From a virus, in IMG/VR virus record IMGVR_UViG_3300031774_000162, positions 1-23,172 of that record: a DNA stretch of 23,172 nt. One strand, 5' to 3'. This document shows positions 15,472-22,753 of this stretch, piece by piece (within the stretch, counting starts at the first letter, position 1; every line of letters begins with the position of its first letter). The notes below the pieces were generated by a model. That model worked only from the letters and a program-made list of their open reading frames with translations, did no database searches and was not told the origin of the DNA. The position numbers were made by a program, and so were the translations under genes.

Positions 15472-16110
15472 TTAGTTGCCTTTTATAATTTTACCAGCGG
15501 ATGCCCCAGACACAGCACCTGAGATACCAGCCGTTAAGCCAGCTAAGAGTGGGCTTCTATAAACAGGTTTTGGCGGCTCAAACCCAGGTACTTTCTCCCA
15601 CATAACATTTGCAAATAATTGTGATCTATCAGCTTTAGCTTGGTTTCTTAATGATTCAGCTGTTTCTTTAAAAGCATATTCATTTTGAGTTAAAGCATAA
15701 GCGTTTCGTGAACCTTTTCTTAAGTATTCAGCGAAGTCTAAAGTTTCTATTCTGTCAATAGATCGACCTGTTCTACCAGATGCTGCTAATGAAGCACTTT
15801 CACTGTCTTGTAAAAAGTCTTTATAATCTTTTTCATCTGATTGTAAAGCTTGAGCAATTAAATTATTACGTTCAGCATCAAGTTGTTCAAAACCTTCACC
15901 TAAAGCTAAAGCACTTTGGTCTAGACCTTGTTCATATTGAACTCTTTCAACTCCTGCAATTGACAACTGACCCATCCAATCAGCTTCACGTTGTTGAAGG
16001 GCTGATTGATATGACTGAGCTCTGGCTCTATTTTCGGCATTAGCGGCATTAGCAGCTCCTATAAAACTAGCTCCTCCTGCGACTGCTGCTCCTACTACTG
16101 GATTGCACAC
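15472..16110 (-). CDS. T7 gp14-like internal virion protein
   Basis: A 212-residue product (T7 gp14 has 196). The start is GTG at 16110, giving MCNPVVGAAVAGGASFIGAA, like the MC-plus-Ala-rich hydrophobic start of T7 gp14. The body is Ala/Gln/Glu-rich helix, with GRTGRSIDRIETLDFAEYLR a recurring feature of cyanopodovirus homologues as I recall. The C-terminus is a Gly/Ala hydrophobic stretch (LLAGLTAGISGAVSGASAG). gp14 is the outer-membrane pore component of the T7 ejectosome, and both hydrophobic ends fit that. The 5' end overlaps the gp13-like gene by 44 bases. Confidence 0.83.
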   Translation of the reverse strand: MCNPVVGAAVAGGASFIGAANAANAENRARAQSYQSALQQREADWMGQLSIAGVERVQYEQGLDQSALALGEGFEQLDAERNNLIAQALQSDEKDYKDFLQDSESASLAASGRTGRSIDRIETLDFAEYLRKGSRNAYALTQNEYAFKETAESLRNQAKADRSQLFANVMWEKVPGFEPPKPVYRSPLLAGLTAGISGAVSGASAGKIIKGN

Positions 16111-16534
16111 GGCAAAATTCTATAAAGGATAATTGGTTAGGTCCGTATTTTAATTCCCGTAAAAATTTGAACCCGAGGAATTTAAGTAACTTAAGATGGA
16201 CAACGTTTCTTTTATCAACGATGTTCCACAGTAACTTATCTGTTTGTCTTTCGACATATCGTTTAGCTTCTCTAGCAAAGGTGATTGGATAGTCATGGAT
16301 AGCGGGTGTACATAACATCCATATCAGGCCACCAGGGTTTACACCAGCCATACCAGCAGTCTTGCCGTTAGGCACTGTGAAGTAGACACAGGGTGTGTTC
16401 TGAGCAGCGTAAACTAATACTTCCATTGGATCATAGCCATGACCTTCTTCGACCTCTCTACGGTCTTCTAGACGTAAATTAGAGGCCACCTCAATGGCAG
16501 CCTCTTTTGTGATTGGGTGAATGTAGTTAGACAC
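16067..16534 (-). CDS. T7 gp13-like protein (DUF2833/GNAT-like family)
   Basis: A 155-residue protein between the nozzle and gp14-like genes, the gene 13 slot of T7 (138 residues). The start is GTG at 16534, overlapping the nozzle gene stop by eight bases. It has an acyltransferase-like layout: MEVLVYAAQNTPCVYFTVPN, then MAGVNPGGLIWMLCTP, FAREAKRYVERQ, and VVHLKLLKFLGFKFLRE, the usual end of a GNAT-like fold in this family. The catalytic state is unknown; T7 gp13 acts in virion morphogenesis. The final 14 residues (RVQSSSRSSSRRRS) are read from bases that also encode the start of the gp14-like protein. Confidence 0.8.
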   Translation of the reverse strand: MSNYIHPITKEAAIEVASNLRLEDRREVEEGHGYDPMEVLVYAAQNTPCVYFTVPNGKTAGMAGVNPGGLIWMLCTPAIHDYPITFAREAKRYVERQTDKLLWNIVDKRNVVHLKLLKFLGFKFLRELKYGPNQLSFIEFCRVQSSSRSSSRRRS

Positions 16535-19500
16535 GTTTATAATATCTATCTGAATAGTTACCTTCCCAGTTCATTGAATACAATGTTGCAGGTGAAGGGT
16601 GTTGGGAATTAAGTAATAAGGTTAAGTTAGTATTCTTTTCATATATTGGTATATTAACAATTTGCTCACCATCTATACCAGCGGTGTTAGCTGTATAGGT
16701 ATCGGCTTTAACTGATTCAAATACTTCAGAATAATCTGGTTTACCTATTCGTTTCAGAGTTACCTTATACACACCACTAGGACCAAGACTAAACTTAGTT
16801 CTTTGTAATACTAATGATGCTTGTATATCAGATCTATAACTTTCTCCTTCTCTTCTTCCTACATAGATAGTTGGAAACTCAACTTCCATATCAAAGTCAT
16901 AACCTAATACAACATTGAATGCTTTATCACTATCACTTGTAGTCCAATTACCAGGTATCTTTACCTTAGTTGTACCATTATCATCAAATGTAGTGACTGG
17001 TGTTAGTAATCCATTGAAGTCTTTATCTGATCCTGTAGACACAGCAACAGCATATAACTGTCTGGAACTATTGAAGTCAGCTGCAGTATGGTCGAACTTT
17101 GTGTAGTGACCATTTGAGACATACGTTAAATTGGTATGAGCAAAGCTCTTAGCATTATCTAAGTGAACCCTATAAGTAGCATCTTCAACAATGGTATGAG
17201 AGTTATCATCTAACTTGATGCTGAACTTCTGCATCACTGATCTAGGTTCATAAACTCTAATTGTTGAATTATTAGCAGGTGCAGATGTAAAGACAATACT
17301 AGAACTACTTAATGAGAAACCAGATGTTTGATCAATACCATTTATTTGAACATTAAGCTTAGATAAGGCTGGCATCGGATCAAATGCTGTATCAAACGAA
17401 GTGGTACTTCCATTACCAGTAAAACTTTTATCGTTAACTATATTCTCAACGATCCCATACAACGCATCATCAAGCATAGCTATATGCTGTATCTCACCAC
17501 CTAACTCCCATTCAAACCAAGCTTGTTGTAGTCTTTGTTCTCCTGTTGTGTAGTATCTAAAACCATATAGTTTACTAGTACCTTTAGTCGCAAAGAATAT
17601 AGTTGAGTTCTCTCTGGAGTTAGCTATTAGATTAATATTTTTAGGGAATGCTTTAGAAATATTTTTACTTTGTTCTAATACAGTTACTTCTCCTTCTCTT
17701 AGTACACTTTGCATTTCAAAGAAACGAGTGTATTTACCTGCATTATCTAAGAAAGCTGTAGTAGTACCAAGTGATACTGGATTGGTTTCAGAATTAAAGT
17801 TATAAGAAGATAGTGCATTTATCTTTGCAGTTATCGGACTAAGTACATCACTATCTGTAGTCAACATAAACTGTTGATTCTTAGTAAATAAAACTAGACC
17901 TGCGTTAACTTGTAAACCATCATAGACAATAGCTGGATATTCAGAACTACAAGATAAGTCAATCATATCTGTAGCTGTATGTGTGATAGCAGATTTACTC
18001 CAGAAGTTAAAGAACTCTCCAGGTTGAGACATAACTACATTCTCATCACTGAGCATGACTAGTCTATTCCTAAAGAACAACATCTTGTTTATAGTTTGAC
18101 CTACAAATGAACCTCTAGGATTTGTACCACCGTCTGCAGCTGTATCACCTACTAAAGCATTTTCCCACGTAACTTGTTTAACAGTGAACGTACCATTAGC
18201 TTCTCTAATTAATTGTATAGGCATCGTAGCTGGATCATAAGCTATCTCTGTCCCAGGCTTTGCACACTCTTCCCATATACCATCACCATCTCTACCATAG
18301 TTACCGAAGAACTTCACATAGTAATCATCTTCTTCAGCTTCACTATTAGCTACCTTAACTACATAACCATGTTTACATTGTTTAGGTAGTTCTGCTATAT
18401 CATCGATTGAACTAGTTAGTACATTTAAAAGTTCACCTACTGGTGAGGTGATGTTGAATGTACCTTCACTTGCAGGGCGGCTTATGTAAATACCGTTACC
18501 TATTTGTCTACAATAATATTCGTTATCTGGATCAGTTAAATCATCTTTAAATTCATATTTATCATTTGTACCAGAATTACTATCACCTAAAATTGATGTT
18601 CTAATATCTCCAAGAATACTTTCAGCAGTAACTGTAGTCTTAGTATCAAATGATGTAGGCAGAGGACGTACTAAAGCAAGATTTGCTTGTACCTTAGAAA
18701 TACTTGTTTCTTTAATAGTAACTTTATAATACCCATCCTTCATCCAAATAAAGAAGAAATCATTTTCTAACCAACCTTTACCACCAAACAATAAATCGTA
18801 AGTAGTTGTATACCTAGCTTGGTATATGGTAGGGTTGTTTGTTGAAGACTGATAAGGTACTGATTGACCTGTAGTTGAAAGTCTAAAATATAAATCATTT
18901 CTTCCAGTTTGACCGCCTAAGTTATAAGTAACTGATTCTGAAGATATATCAGATACAATAGGGACGACAGCTCTAAACGTATTAGTATCAACATATGTGA
19001 TAGTAAAAGCTCCAGTTGGTAGAGCTGAACTAGGTGTAATATAAACTGTGTCACCTACTGAAAGACCATGATTATTTTTTGTGACACGAATAGTATTATC
19101 TGATGAAACACCTATAGCTGTTGCACTTATCGAAGTGCTGTTAAATACGTCTATGGTATAATAATAGTCTCCTGTTACAGCACCTGAATCTGTATCACTA
19201 CCTCCACTATTAATAGAAAAAATACGAGTACCAACATTAGGTGCATACGCATCTTGAGCATCTCCAGCAGTGTCATCACATCTAGTATTAGCGAAGAGTC
19301 TGTCGTATCTATTATAGGTACCACCATCAATCGCACAATAATTATTACTAGACTTTACAAGTTCCACGTCAATCCTTGTAGCAGTACTTACAGTTTCAGT
19401 GCTTGTATTATCAAATAAATTAACTGTATACTGACTAGCATAAGCAACCTTTTTTAGCTCTATGTATGCTTCTGGAGGTCTAACAGGTTCAACTGTTGTA

Positions 19501-19943
19501 GCCATAGCAGTAGTCTTATTCCTATTAGTTATGTAGGTGTAGTCGTTAAGAGTAAGAGTTTGTAGATCTGCATCAGTAATAGTACCACCACTATTAGTTT
19601 GCTTAAGGTAGTTCTTTAATGCTGTAGTTTGACCTGACTCATAGTTAACTGTAACAGCAGCTCCAGTATCACACTTCCACATCTTAATCTCACCATCACT
19701 CAACTGGATCTGACCTATGTACTGTTCATCCTCATCTCTGTAGTAATGAAACCACTTACTGTTAGTTGTATAAGCACCAAGGTTTCCACCAATCAACCTG
19801 CCACCAGGTCTCTTTAATAGACCATGTGTAACATCAGGTAATACATTCTTAGCTGTCCTAACTTGACCAGGTACTTTTAATTCGTCAGGCTGTTGTGATA
19901 TACCTCCTACATAGTTAGGTATCTGTTGTGTAACATTGGTCAT
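16527..19943 (-). CDS. Tail tubular protein B (T7 gp12-like nozzle) with inserted domains
   Basis: A 1138-residue protein, well above the 794 of T7 gp12. The start (MTNVTQQIPNYVGGISQQPD, LPDVTHGLLKRPGG) is the standard nozzle N-terminus. Family landmarks include FRNRLVMLSDENVVMSQPGE, FFNFW and, near the end, a TLYSMNWEGNYSDRYYKRV tail. Two inserts help explain the length. Residues 282-345 contain a compact beta module (NHGLSVGDTVYIT, TVxxNTF-type) also present in the capsid protein. Residues 838-900 (FTGNGSTTSFDTAFDP, FTSAPANNSTIRVYEP) resemble the T7 fibre N-terminal domain. The nozzle closes the tail and is the platform for fibre attachment. The start overlaps the adaptor stop as ATGA. Confidence 0.92.
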   Translation of the reverse strand: MTNVTQQIPNYVGGISQQPDELKVPGQVRTAKNVLPDVTHGLLKRPGGRLIGGNLGAYTTNSKWFHYYRDEDEQYIGQIQLSDGEIKMWKCDTGAAVTVNYESGQTTALKNYLKQTNSGGTITDADLQTLTLNDYTYITNRNKTTAMATTVEPVRPPEAYIELKKVAYASQYTVNLFDNTSTETVSTATRIDVELVKSSNNYCAIDGGTYNRYDRLFANTRCDDTAGDAQDAYAPNVGTRIFSINSGGSDTDSGAVTGDYYYTIDVFNSTSISATAIGVSSDNTIRVTKNNHGLSVGDTVYITPSSALPTGAFTITYVDTNTFRAVVPIVSDISSESVTYNLGGQTGRNDLYFRLSTTGQSVPYQSSTNNPTIYQARYTTTYDLLFGGKGWLENDFFFIWMKDGYYKVTIKETSISKVQANLALVRPLPTSFDTKTTVTAESILGDIRTSILGDSNSGTNDKYEFKDDLTDPDNEYYCRQIGNGIYISRPASEGTFNITSPVGELLNVLTSSIDDIAELPKQCKHGYVVKVANSEAEEDDYYVKFFGNYGRDGDGIWEECAKPGTEIAYDPATMPIQLIREANGTFTVKQVTWENALVGDTAADGGTNPRGSFVGQTINKMLFFRNRLVMLSDENVVMSQPGEFFNFWSKSAITHTATDMIDLSCSSEYPAIVYDGLQVNAGLVLFTKNQQFMLTTDSDVLSPITAKINALSSYNFNSETNPVSLGTTTAFLDNAGKYTRFFEMQSVLREGEVTVLEQSKNISKAFPKNINLIANSRENSTIFFATKGTSKLYGFRYYTTGEQRLQQAWFEWELGGEIQHIAMLDDALYGIVENIVNDKSFTGNGSTTSFDTAFDPMPALSKLNVQINGIDQTSGFSLSSSSIVFTSAPANNSTIRVYEPRSVMQKFSIKLDDNSHTIVEDATYRVHLDNAKSFAHTNLTYVSNGHYTKFDHTAADFNSSRQLYAVAVSTGSDKDFNGLLTPVTTFDDNGTTKVKIPGNWTTSDSDKAFNVVLGYDFDMEVEFPTIYVGRREGESYRSDIQASLVLQRTKFSLGPSGVYKVTLKRIGKPDYSEVFESVKADTYTANTAGIDGEQIVNIPIYEKNTNLTLLLNSQHPSPATLYSMNWEGNYSDRYYKRV

Positions 19944-20554
19944 CTTAGCAATGCTCTATATGGTTGATAAGGTTTATAGCTACTCTTCTCAGGGAATCCC
20001 ATATAAGAATGATCACCTTGTAAACACTCATACTCCATACAGGTTGCTCTGGTTTGTGCTTCTTGTAGTTGTAGCATCTGTACAAGTTGTGGGTTACTTA
20101 CTAATTGAGTAGCAGCTCTAACTGAAGCTCTAGATATTATGTATCTTTTAAAAGCCATAGGTAGATCTTCATATGTCCATAACCATGTGATATCTAAATA
20201 TGCATCATCATCAAATTCATATGATTGACCAATTGTATCCCATAGTTTACCCGATCTTCTAACTACATTCTTATCTTTTTTCTCATCGTCATAATGTAAA
20301 TCATAACTTAATACGTTAGCTGGTATAGTTATATGCTTATTACTATCAGGTGATATTTTTACATTGTATTCTTTATTGAATACCCAACCTTCATTCTGTA
20401 CATCCTTGTTGACTTCGGTCAGTAGATTATATATAAATGCTATCTCTGGATTCTCATAATTTAAAGTTGTTATTGGTGACTGACCGATAGCTCCCAGTAT
20501 TGAGTTCACTGCGGATAGTTCTGTATCGGTGTCAATTGTTGTGGGAGTAGCCAT
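19940..20554 (-). CDS. Tail tubular protein A (T7 gp11-like adaptor)
   Basis: A 204-residue protein (T7 gp11 has 196). It has the adaptor signature: ELSAVNSILGAIGQSPI near the N-terminus, VNKDVQNEGWVFNKEYNV in the middle, then PMAFKRYIISRASVRAATQL and a Tyr/Pro-rich end (YKPYQPYRALLR). In T7 the gp11 dodecamer links the portal to the gp12 nozzle and holds the fibre N-termini. It is the first gene after the capsid terminator, and its stop overlaps the nozzle start (ATGA), so the two tail proteins are coupled. The ATG is not preceded by a purine-rich Shine-Dalgarno. Confidence 0.92.
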   Translation of the reverse strand: MATPTTIDTDTELSAVNSILGAIGQSPITTLNYENPEIAFIYNLLTEVNKDVQNEGWVFNKEYNVKISPDSNKHITIPANVLSYDLHYDDEKKDKNVVRRSGKLWDTIGQSYEFDDDAYLDITWLWTYEDLPMAFKRYIISRASVRAATQLVSNPQLVQMLQLQEAQTRATCMEYECLQGDHSYMGFPEKSSYKPYQPYRALLR

Positions 20555-20566
20555 AGTTTAAGGAAT

Positions 20567-20592
20567 AAAAAAAAGGGAGACCGAAGCCTCCC
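20567..20592 (-). terminator. Rho-independent terminator after the capsid gene (T-phi position)
   Basis: Read on the minus strand, GGGAGGC pairs with GTCTCCC around a TTCG tetraloop (seven pairs including one G.U), followed directly by eight T. It lies just downstream of the capsid stop and upstream of the adaptor gene, the place of T-phi in T7. It probably keeps capsid transcripts more abundant than tail transcripts by partial termination. Confidence 0.93.
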
Positions 20593-20615
20593 CATGTGTA
20601 TATAGAAAATATTGT

Positions 20616-21953
20616 TTAGAATGCAGCGTCTGCACTTGAACCAACATATAGTTCAACACAAGCAGCTGGGTTTAGATAATCAGCACCCATTGCTAGTCTA
20701 CCTAGAATAACGTCACCCTGATAAATCACGGATACGTCACCAGAGGTTGTTTGAACTTGAGGACCAATAGCTTCAACAACACCTGCAGCTTCTCTTTGGA
20801 AGATAAGACCACAAGAGCCAGCGAAGTTTTCAGAAGAACCATAAGACTGGTTAACTCCAGATACGTTCCACTTAGCACCACCAGAAACAGAATTTGTAGT
20901 TCTAGAACCAGCAACATTAACTGTAAATGTATTAGCATCTGCAACGGTAGCTACTGAGTAAGTACCTGATGAAGCTGCTGAACCACCAGTTAAAGTGATA
21001 TCAACTTTTGAACCAACTGAAAGACCGTGTGCTGTTGCAGCAACTGTAACCACTGTAGTACTCTGAGAGTAGTTAGATGTGGTTTGAGTTACACCGTCAA
21101 CAGAATCAGCACCTATTGTAGAGCCGATAAAGTCTCCAGCATTATCAATAGTATTAGCAGTACCGAACTTACCTAAGAATGGTAGGTTCATAGACTTGTA
21201 GATCTTAATACCAGCAATTGATACTACACCTTCTCCAGACTGTAAACTTGAACCTTGAACATCTCTGTTGATTAGTCCATTATCGCCTACTTGTTGGATG
21301 AGTGCATAGTACTGTCTTGGGTTAAGAACAGCCACACGTCCTTCAGAACTTACACCTTTCTCATCTAATACAGCCGCAGCTTCAAAGAAACCTGTAATTA
21401 AGTTAGAAGCATTTGTTGCTTGTGTATTATTTGCAGTAGCGTTTAACTGAATTTGTGTACCACCTGGTTCTACGTAACCTGAAGCAGTAATTGGAGATGC
21501 CTTACGAGCACCTTTAGCGATAGCTCTGAAGATCTTACGGTCATAATTCTCAGCTAGAGCATAACCAATCTTACGAGAGATCTCTCCTCTCAAATCGTAA
21601 TGAGATAGGGTCTCATCTAGATCGTAAACAAAAGCAGAACTGATTAAGAGATCGTCCATGACGATAGTCTTTTCTGCTACTGGGGGTGACTTATCAGCGT
21701 TACCAAGTATCGGAGTACCAGGAGTATGATAAGAACTTTTCATGCGACCCGTATAGATGAACTGTAAAGATTTACCGTTCTTTAGGGTACGCTTCGTGAC
21801 TAGATCACGAGCAATTGTGTTATGTTGGAAACCTTTGAACATCTCACCTGAGAACAGCTTGAGGTAAAGGGCGTACTTGTCAGCACTTCCATCATAACCA
21901 ACACCAGAAGATAGATTGGCTCTACCTATTCCAGTTTGTAAAGCGTTAGCCAT
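20616..21953 (-). CDS. Major capsid protein (T7 gp10-like, HK97 fold)
   Basis: A 445-residue protein with the T7-like capsid pattern: ALYLKLFSGEMFKGFQHNTI, then a KNGKSLQFIYTGR segment, HTPGTPILG, KTIVMDDLLISSAFVYDLDE, and the C-terminal ALxxxADYLNPAACVELYV-type end (here GRLAMGADYLNPAACVELYV). It is longer than T7 gp10A (345 residues). The excess includes residues 298-360, a beta module (AHGLSVGSKVDITL, SVATVADANTFTVNV) that resembles an insert in the nozzle protein and may form a surface protrusion. The leader before the ATG is A-rich (AAATAAATAAAAA) with no Shine-Dalgarno. The gene sits between a tRNA-like element and a strong terminator. Confidence 0.93.
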   Translation of the reverse strand: MANALQTGIGRANLSSGVGYDGSADKYALYLKLFSGEMFKGFQHNTIARDLVTKRTLKNGKSLQFIYTGRMKSSYHTPGTPILGNADKSPPVAEKTIVMDDLLISSAFVYDLDETLSHYDLRGEISRKIGYALAENYDRKIFRAIAKGARKASPITASGYVEPGGTQIQLNATANNTQATNASNLITGFFEAAAVLDEKGVSSEGRVAVLNPRQYYALIQQVGDNGLINRDVQGSSLQSGEGVVSIAGIKIYKSMNLPFLGKFGTANTIDNAGDFIGSTIGADSVDGVTQTTSNYSQSTTVVTVAATAHGLSVGSKVDITLTGGSAASSGTYSVATVADANTFTVNVAGSRTTNSVSGGAKWNVSGVNQSYGSSENFAGSCGLIFQREAAGVVEAIGPQVQTTSGDVSVIYQGDVILGRLAMGADYLNPAACVELYVGSSADAAF

Positions 21954-22081
21954 TTTTTATTTATTTTAAAATGTATTGAATGTATAAATCATCATCGTGC
22001 ACAATTTGAATTCGAAGTTTTGTGGTCTTTCCCACCGTCTAGACGGCTAAAGGGTATCCTGCGTACAGGGCCAGAAGCCAA
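21954..22081 (-). promoter_or_regulatory. Hairpin-rich leader of the capsid gene
   Basis: A non-coding 128-base interval between the tRNA-like gene and the capsid ATG. On the minus strand it holds GGC-TTCTG-GCC, CCTG-TACG-CAGG (22058-22069) and a perfect palindrome CCGTCTAGACGG (22035-22046), then an AT-rich leader. A weak sigma70-like pair is possible (TTCAAA at 22010-22005, TATACA at 21986-21981, 18-base spacing). The phage RNA polymerase promoter of this lineage is not recognisable by eye. High capsid expression makes a promoter here likely; its position is not established. Confidence 0.45.
22035..22046. repeat. Perfect 12-bp palindrome CCGTCTAGACGG
   Basis: A fully self-complementary 12-mer in the capsid leader, more GC-rich than its surroundings. 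As RNA it would give only a minimal hairpin, so a dimeric protein site or RNA-RNA contact is as likely as a stem-loop. No matching regulator is known to me. Confidence 0.6.
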
Positions 22082-22149
22082 AGCGAGTGAGGGGAATCGA
22101 ACCCCTGTTAAGTTAGATTGGAAATCTACTTTCTGCCATCGGCACTCGC
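22082..22149 (-). tRNA. tRNA-Gly(UCC)-like gene with shortened D-arm
   Basis: On the minus strand the acceptor GCGAGTG pairs perfectly with CACTCGC. The T-arm is AGGGG-TTCGATT-CCCCT, and the anticodon arm is GTAGA-TTTCCAA-TCTAA with anticodon TCC (Gly), its outermost pair a G.A mismatch. The base after the acceptor is T, as in bacterial tRNA-Gly; CCA is not encoded. The weak point is the D region: only 13 bases (CCGATGGCAGAAA) lie between acceptor and anticodon arm, too short for a normal four-base D-stem, although the GATGGCAGAA core still looks like a D-loop. It may be a functional unusual tRNA, a decaying one, or a tRNA-like processing signal for the capsid transcript. Confidence 0.62.
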
Positions 22150-22205
22150 AAGGTAACATTAGATGTTTCCTTATGGTATTGGAGGTGTGCTCCTTCTATC
22201 ATTAT

Positions 22206-22237
22206 AAAAAAGGATAGCAGTCCGAAAACTACTATCC
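22206..22237 (-). terminator. Rho-independent terminator after the barrel-like protein gene
   Basis: On the minus strand GGATAGTAGT pairs with ACTGCTATCC (ten pairs, one G.U) around TTTCGG, followed by six T. It lies 23 bases after the stop of the secreted protein gene and closes the psbA-side unit, so the tRNA-like gene and capsid need read-through or their own promoter. Confidence 0.92.
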
Positions 22238-22259
22238 ATAATTCATTAAAGTGTTTCAC

Positions 22260-22616
22260 TTAGAAACTGTACTTTGCTCCTAACTTTGTACCGTAGGTGT
22301 TGTCAGCGTCTTCCACTTGTGCGAAAGATACTTCACCATAGAAGCCAAGTTTATCTGTAGCAGAGATATTGCCACCAAGCTTGCCAGAGAAATTAGACTC
22401 TGAATCAACCCCATCAGCAGCATTAATTGTCTTACCGCCTTGGACATAATATGCCAAATCGCCAAGATTGTTTTCATAACCTATGTGTAGATCTGTAGCG
22501 CTTGATGTGTAATCTGAACCAGTGTAGTTAGCATTTGATTCTACATTAACATATGGTCCAGCCATTGCAGGTGTAGAAACAAGAGTGGTTGCTAGGACAA
22601 GTGCAAGTTTTTTCAT
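22260..22616 (-). CDS. Secreted small beta-barrel-like outer-membrane protein
   Basis: A 118-residue product. Residues 1-19 (MKKLALVLATTLVSTPAMA) are a classic signal peptide with AMA cleavage. The mature protein of about 99 residues starts GPYVNVESNANYTG and consists of alternating polar/apolar strands with tight Asp/Gly turns (TDLHIGYENNLGDLAYYVQG, SGKLGGNISATDKLGFYGEV, SFAQVED, TYGTKLGAKYSF). It ends in Phe, the usual last residue of outer-membrane barrels recognised by BamA. About six to eight strands fit, like OmpX- or OprB-tail-like mini-barrels. Similar proteins occur in cyanomyoviruses as hypotheticals, to my recollection. The gene lies between psbA and the capsid and has its own strong terminator. 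Outer-membrane placement is well motivated; the role (permeability, receptor masking, lysis) is open. Confidence 0.85.
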   Translation of the reverse strand: MKKLALVLATTLVSTPAMAGPYVNVESNANYTGSDYTSSATDLHIGYENNLGDLAYYVQGGKTINAADGVDSESNFSGKLGGNISATDKLGFYGEVSFAQVEDADNTYGTKLGAKYSF

Positions 22617-22624
22617 TTAATTAA

Positions 22625-22675
22625 TTAGATAGTTTTAGTGTAAGTGACACCACGATACTTTAGTTTTACAGTCAT
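22625..22675 (-). CDS. 16-residue micro-ORF with YRGVTY motif (DUF4278-like)
   Basis: It reads MTVKLKYRGVTYTKTI and ends nine bases before the secreted protein gene. The KLxYRGVxY pattern is the core of DUF4278, a short cyanobacterial/cyanophage domain usually found in somewhat longer proteins. Ribosome binding site: only a weak GAG ten bases upstream. The match to a recognisable motif in so short an ORF argues against chance, but expression is unproven. Confidence 0.5.
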   Translation of the reverse strand: MTVKLKYRGVTYTKTI

Positions 22676-22684
22676 TGTAAATCT

Positions 22685-22720
22685 CTAGTACCTGACTCCC
22701 GTTCCATAGTCAGGTTTCAT
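22685..22720 (-). CDS. Candidate micro-ORF ending KPDYGTGVRY
   Basis: ATG at 22720 gives MKPDYGTGVRY (11 residues). The frame stays open upstream and could start at ATT 22735, giving FHGRMKPDYGTGVRY after the initiator. The composition looks like short Tyr/Gly/Arg-rich peptides seen beside phage photosynthesis genes, but I am unsure of the memory. The coding bases also form a seven-pair stem-loop, which may be the real function. Low confidence as a gene. Confidence 0.25.
   Translation of the reverse strand: MKPDYGTGVRY
22691..22714 (-). other. Stem-loop CCTGACT / AGTCAGG
   Basis: A perfect seven-pair inverted repeat with a ten-base loop, not followed by a T-run, so not an intrinsic terminator. 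A second hairpin (ATCCAT/ATGGAC region, 22722-22740) lies just upstream in transcription. Together they give a structured spacer between the psbA end and the downstream small genes, possibly an RNA processing or stability element. Confidence 0.55.
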
Positions 22721-22753
22721 GCGTCCATGAAAAATGGATGAACGGACGTGGTT

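Noticed and set aside
20726-20957. Short open frames on both strands within the capsid gene
   Set aside because: They lie fully inside the well-supported capsid frame and encode low-complexity Leu- or Ser-rich sequence typical of off-frame reading.
22082-22149. Phage attachment site at the tRNA-like element
   Set aside because: No integrase gene is in the window and a match to a host tRNA cannot be tested here.
22060-22200. A 29-codon ORF running through the tRNA-like element
   Set aside because: It coincides with the paired acceptor and anticodon arms and has no protein motif; chance opening is likelier.
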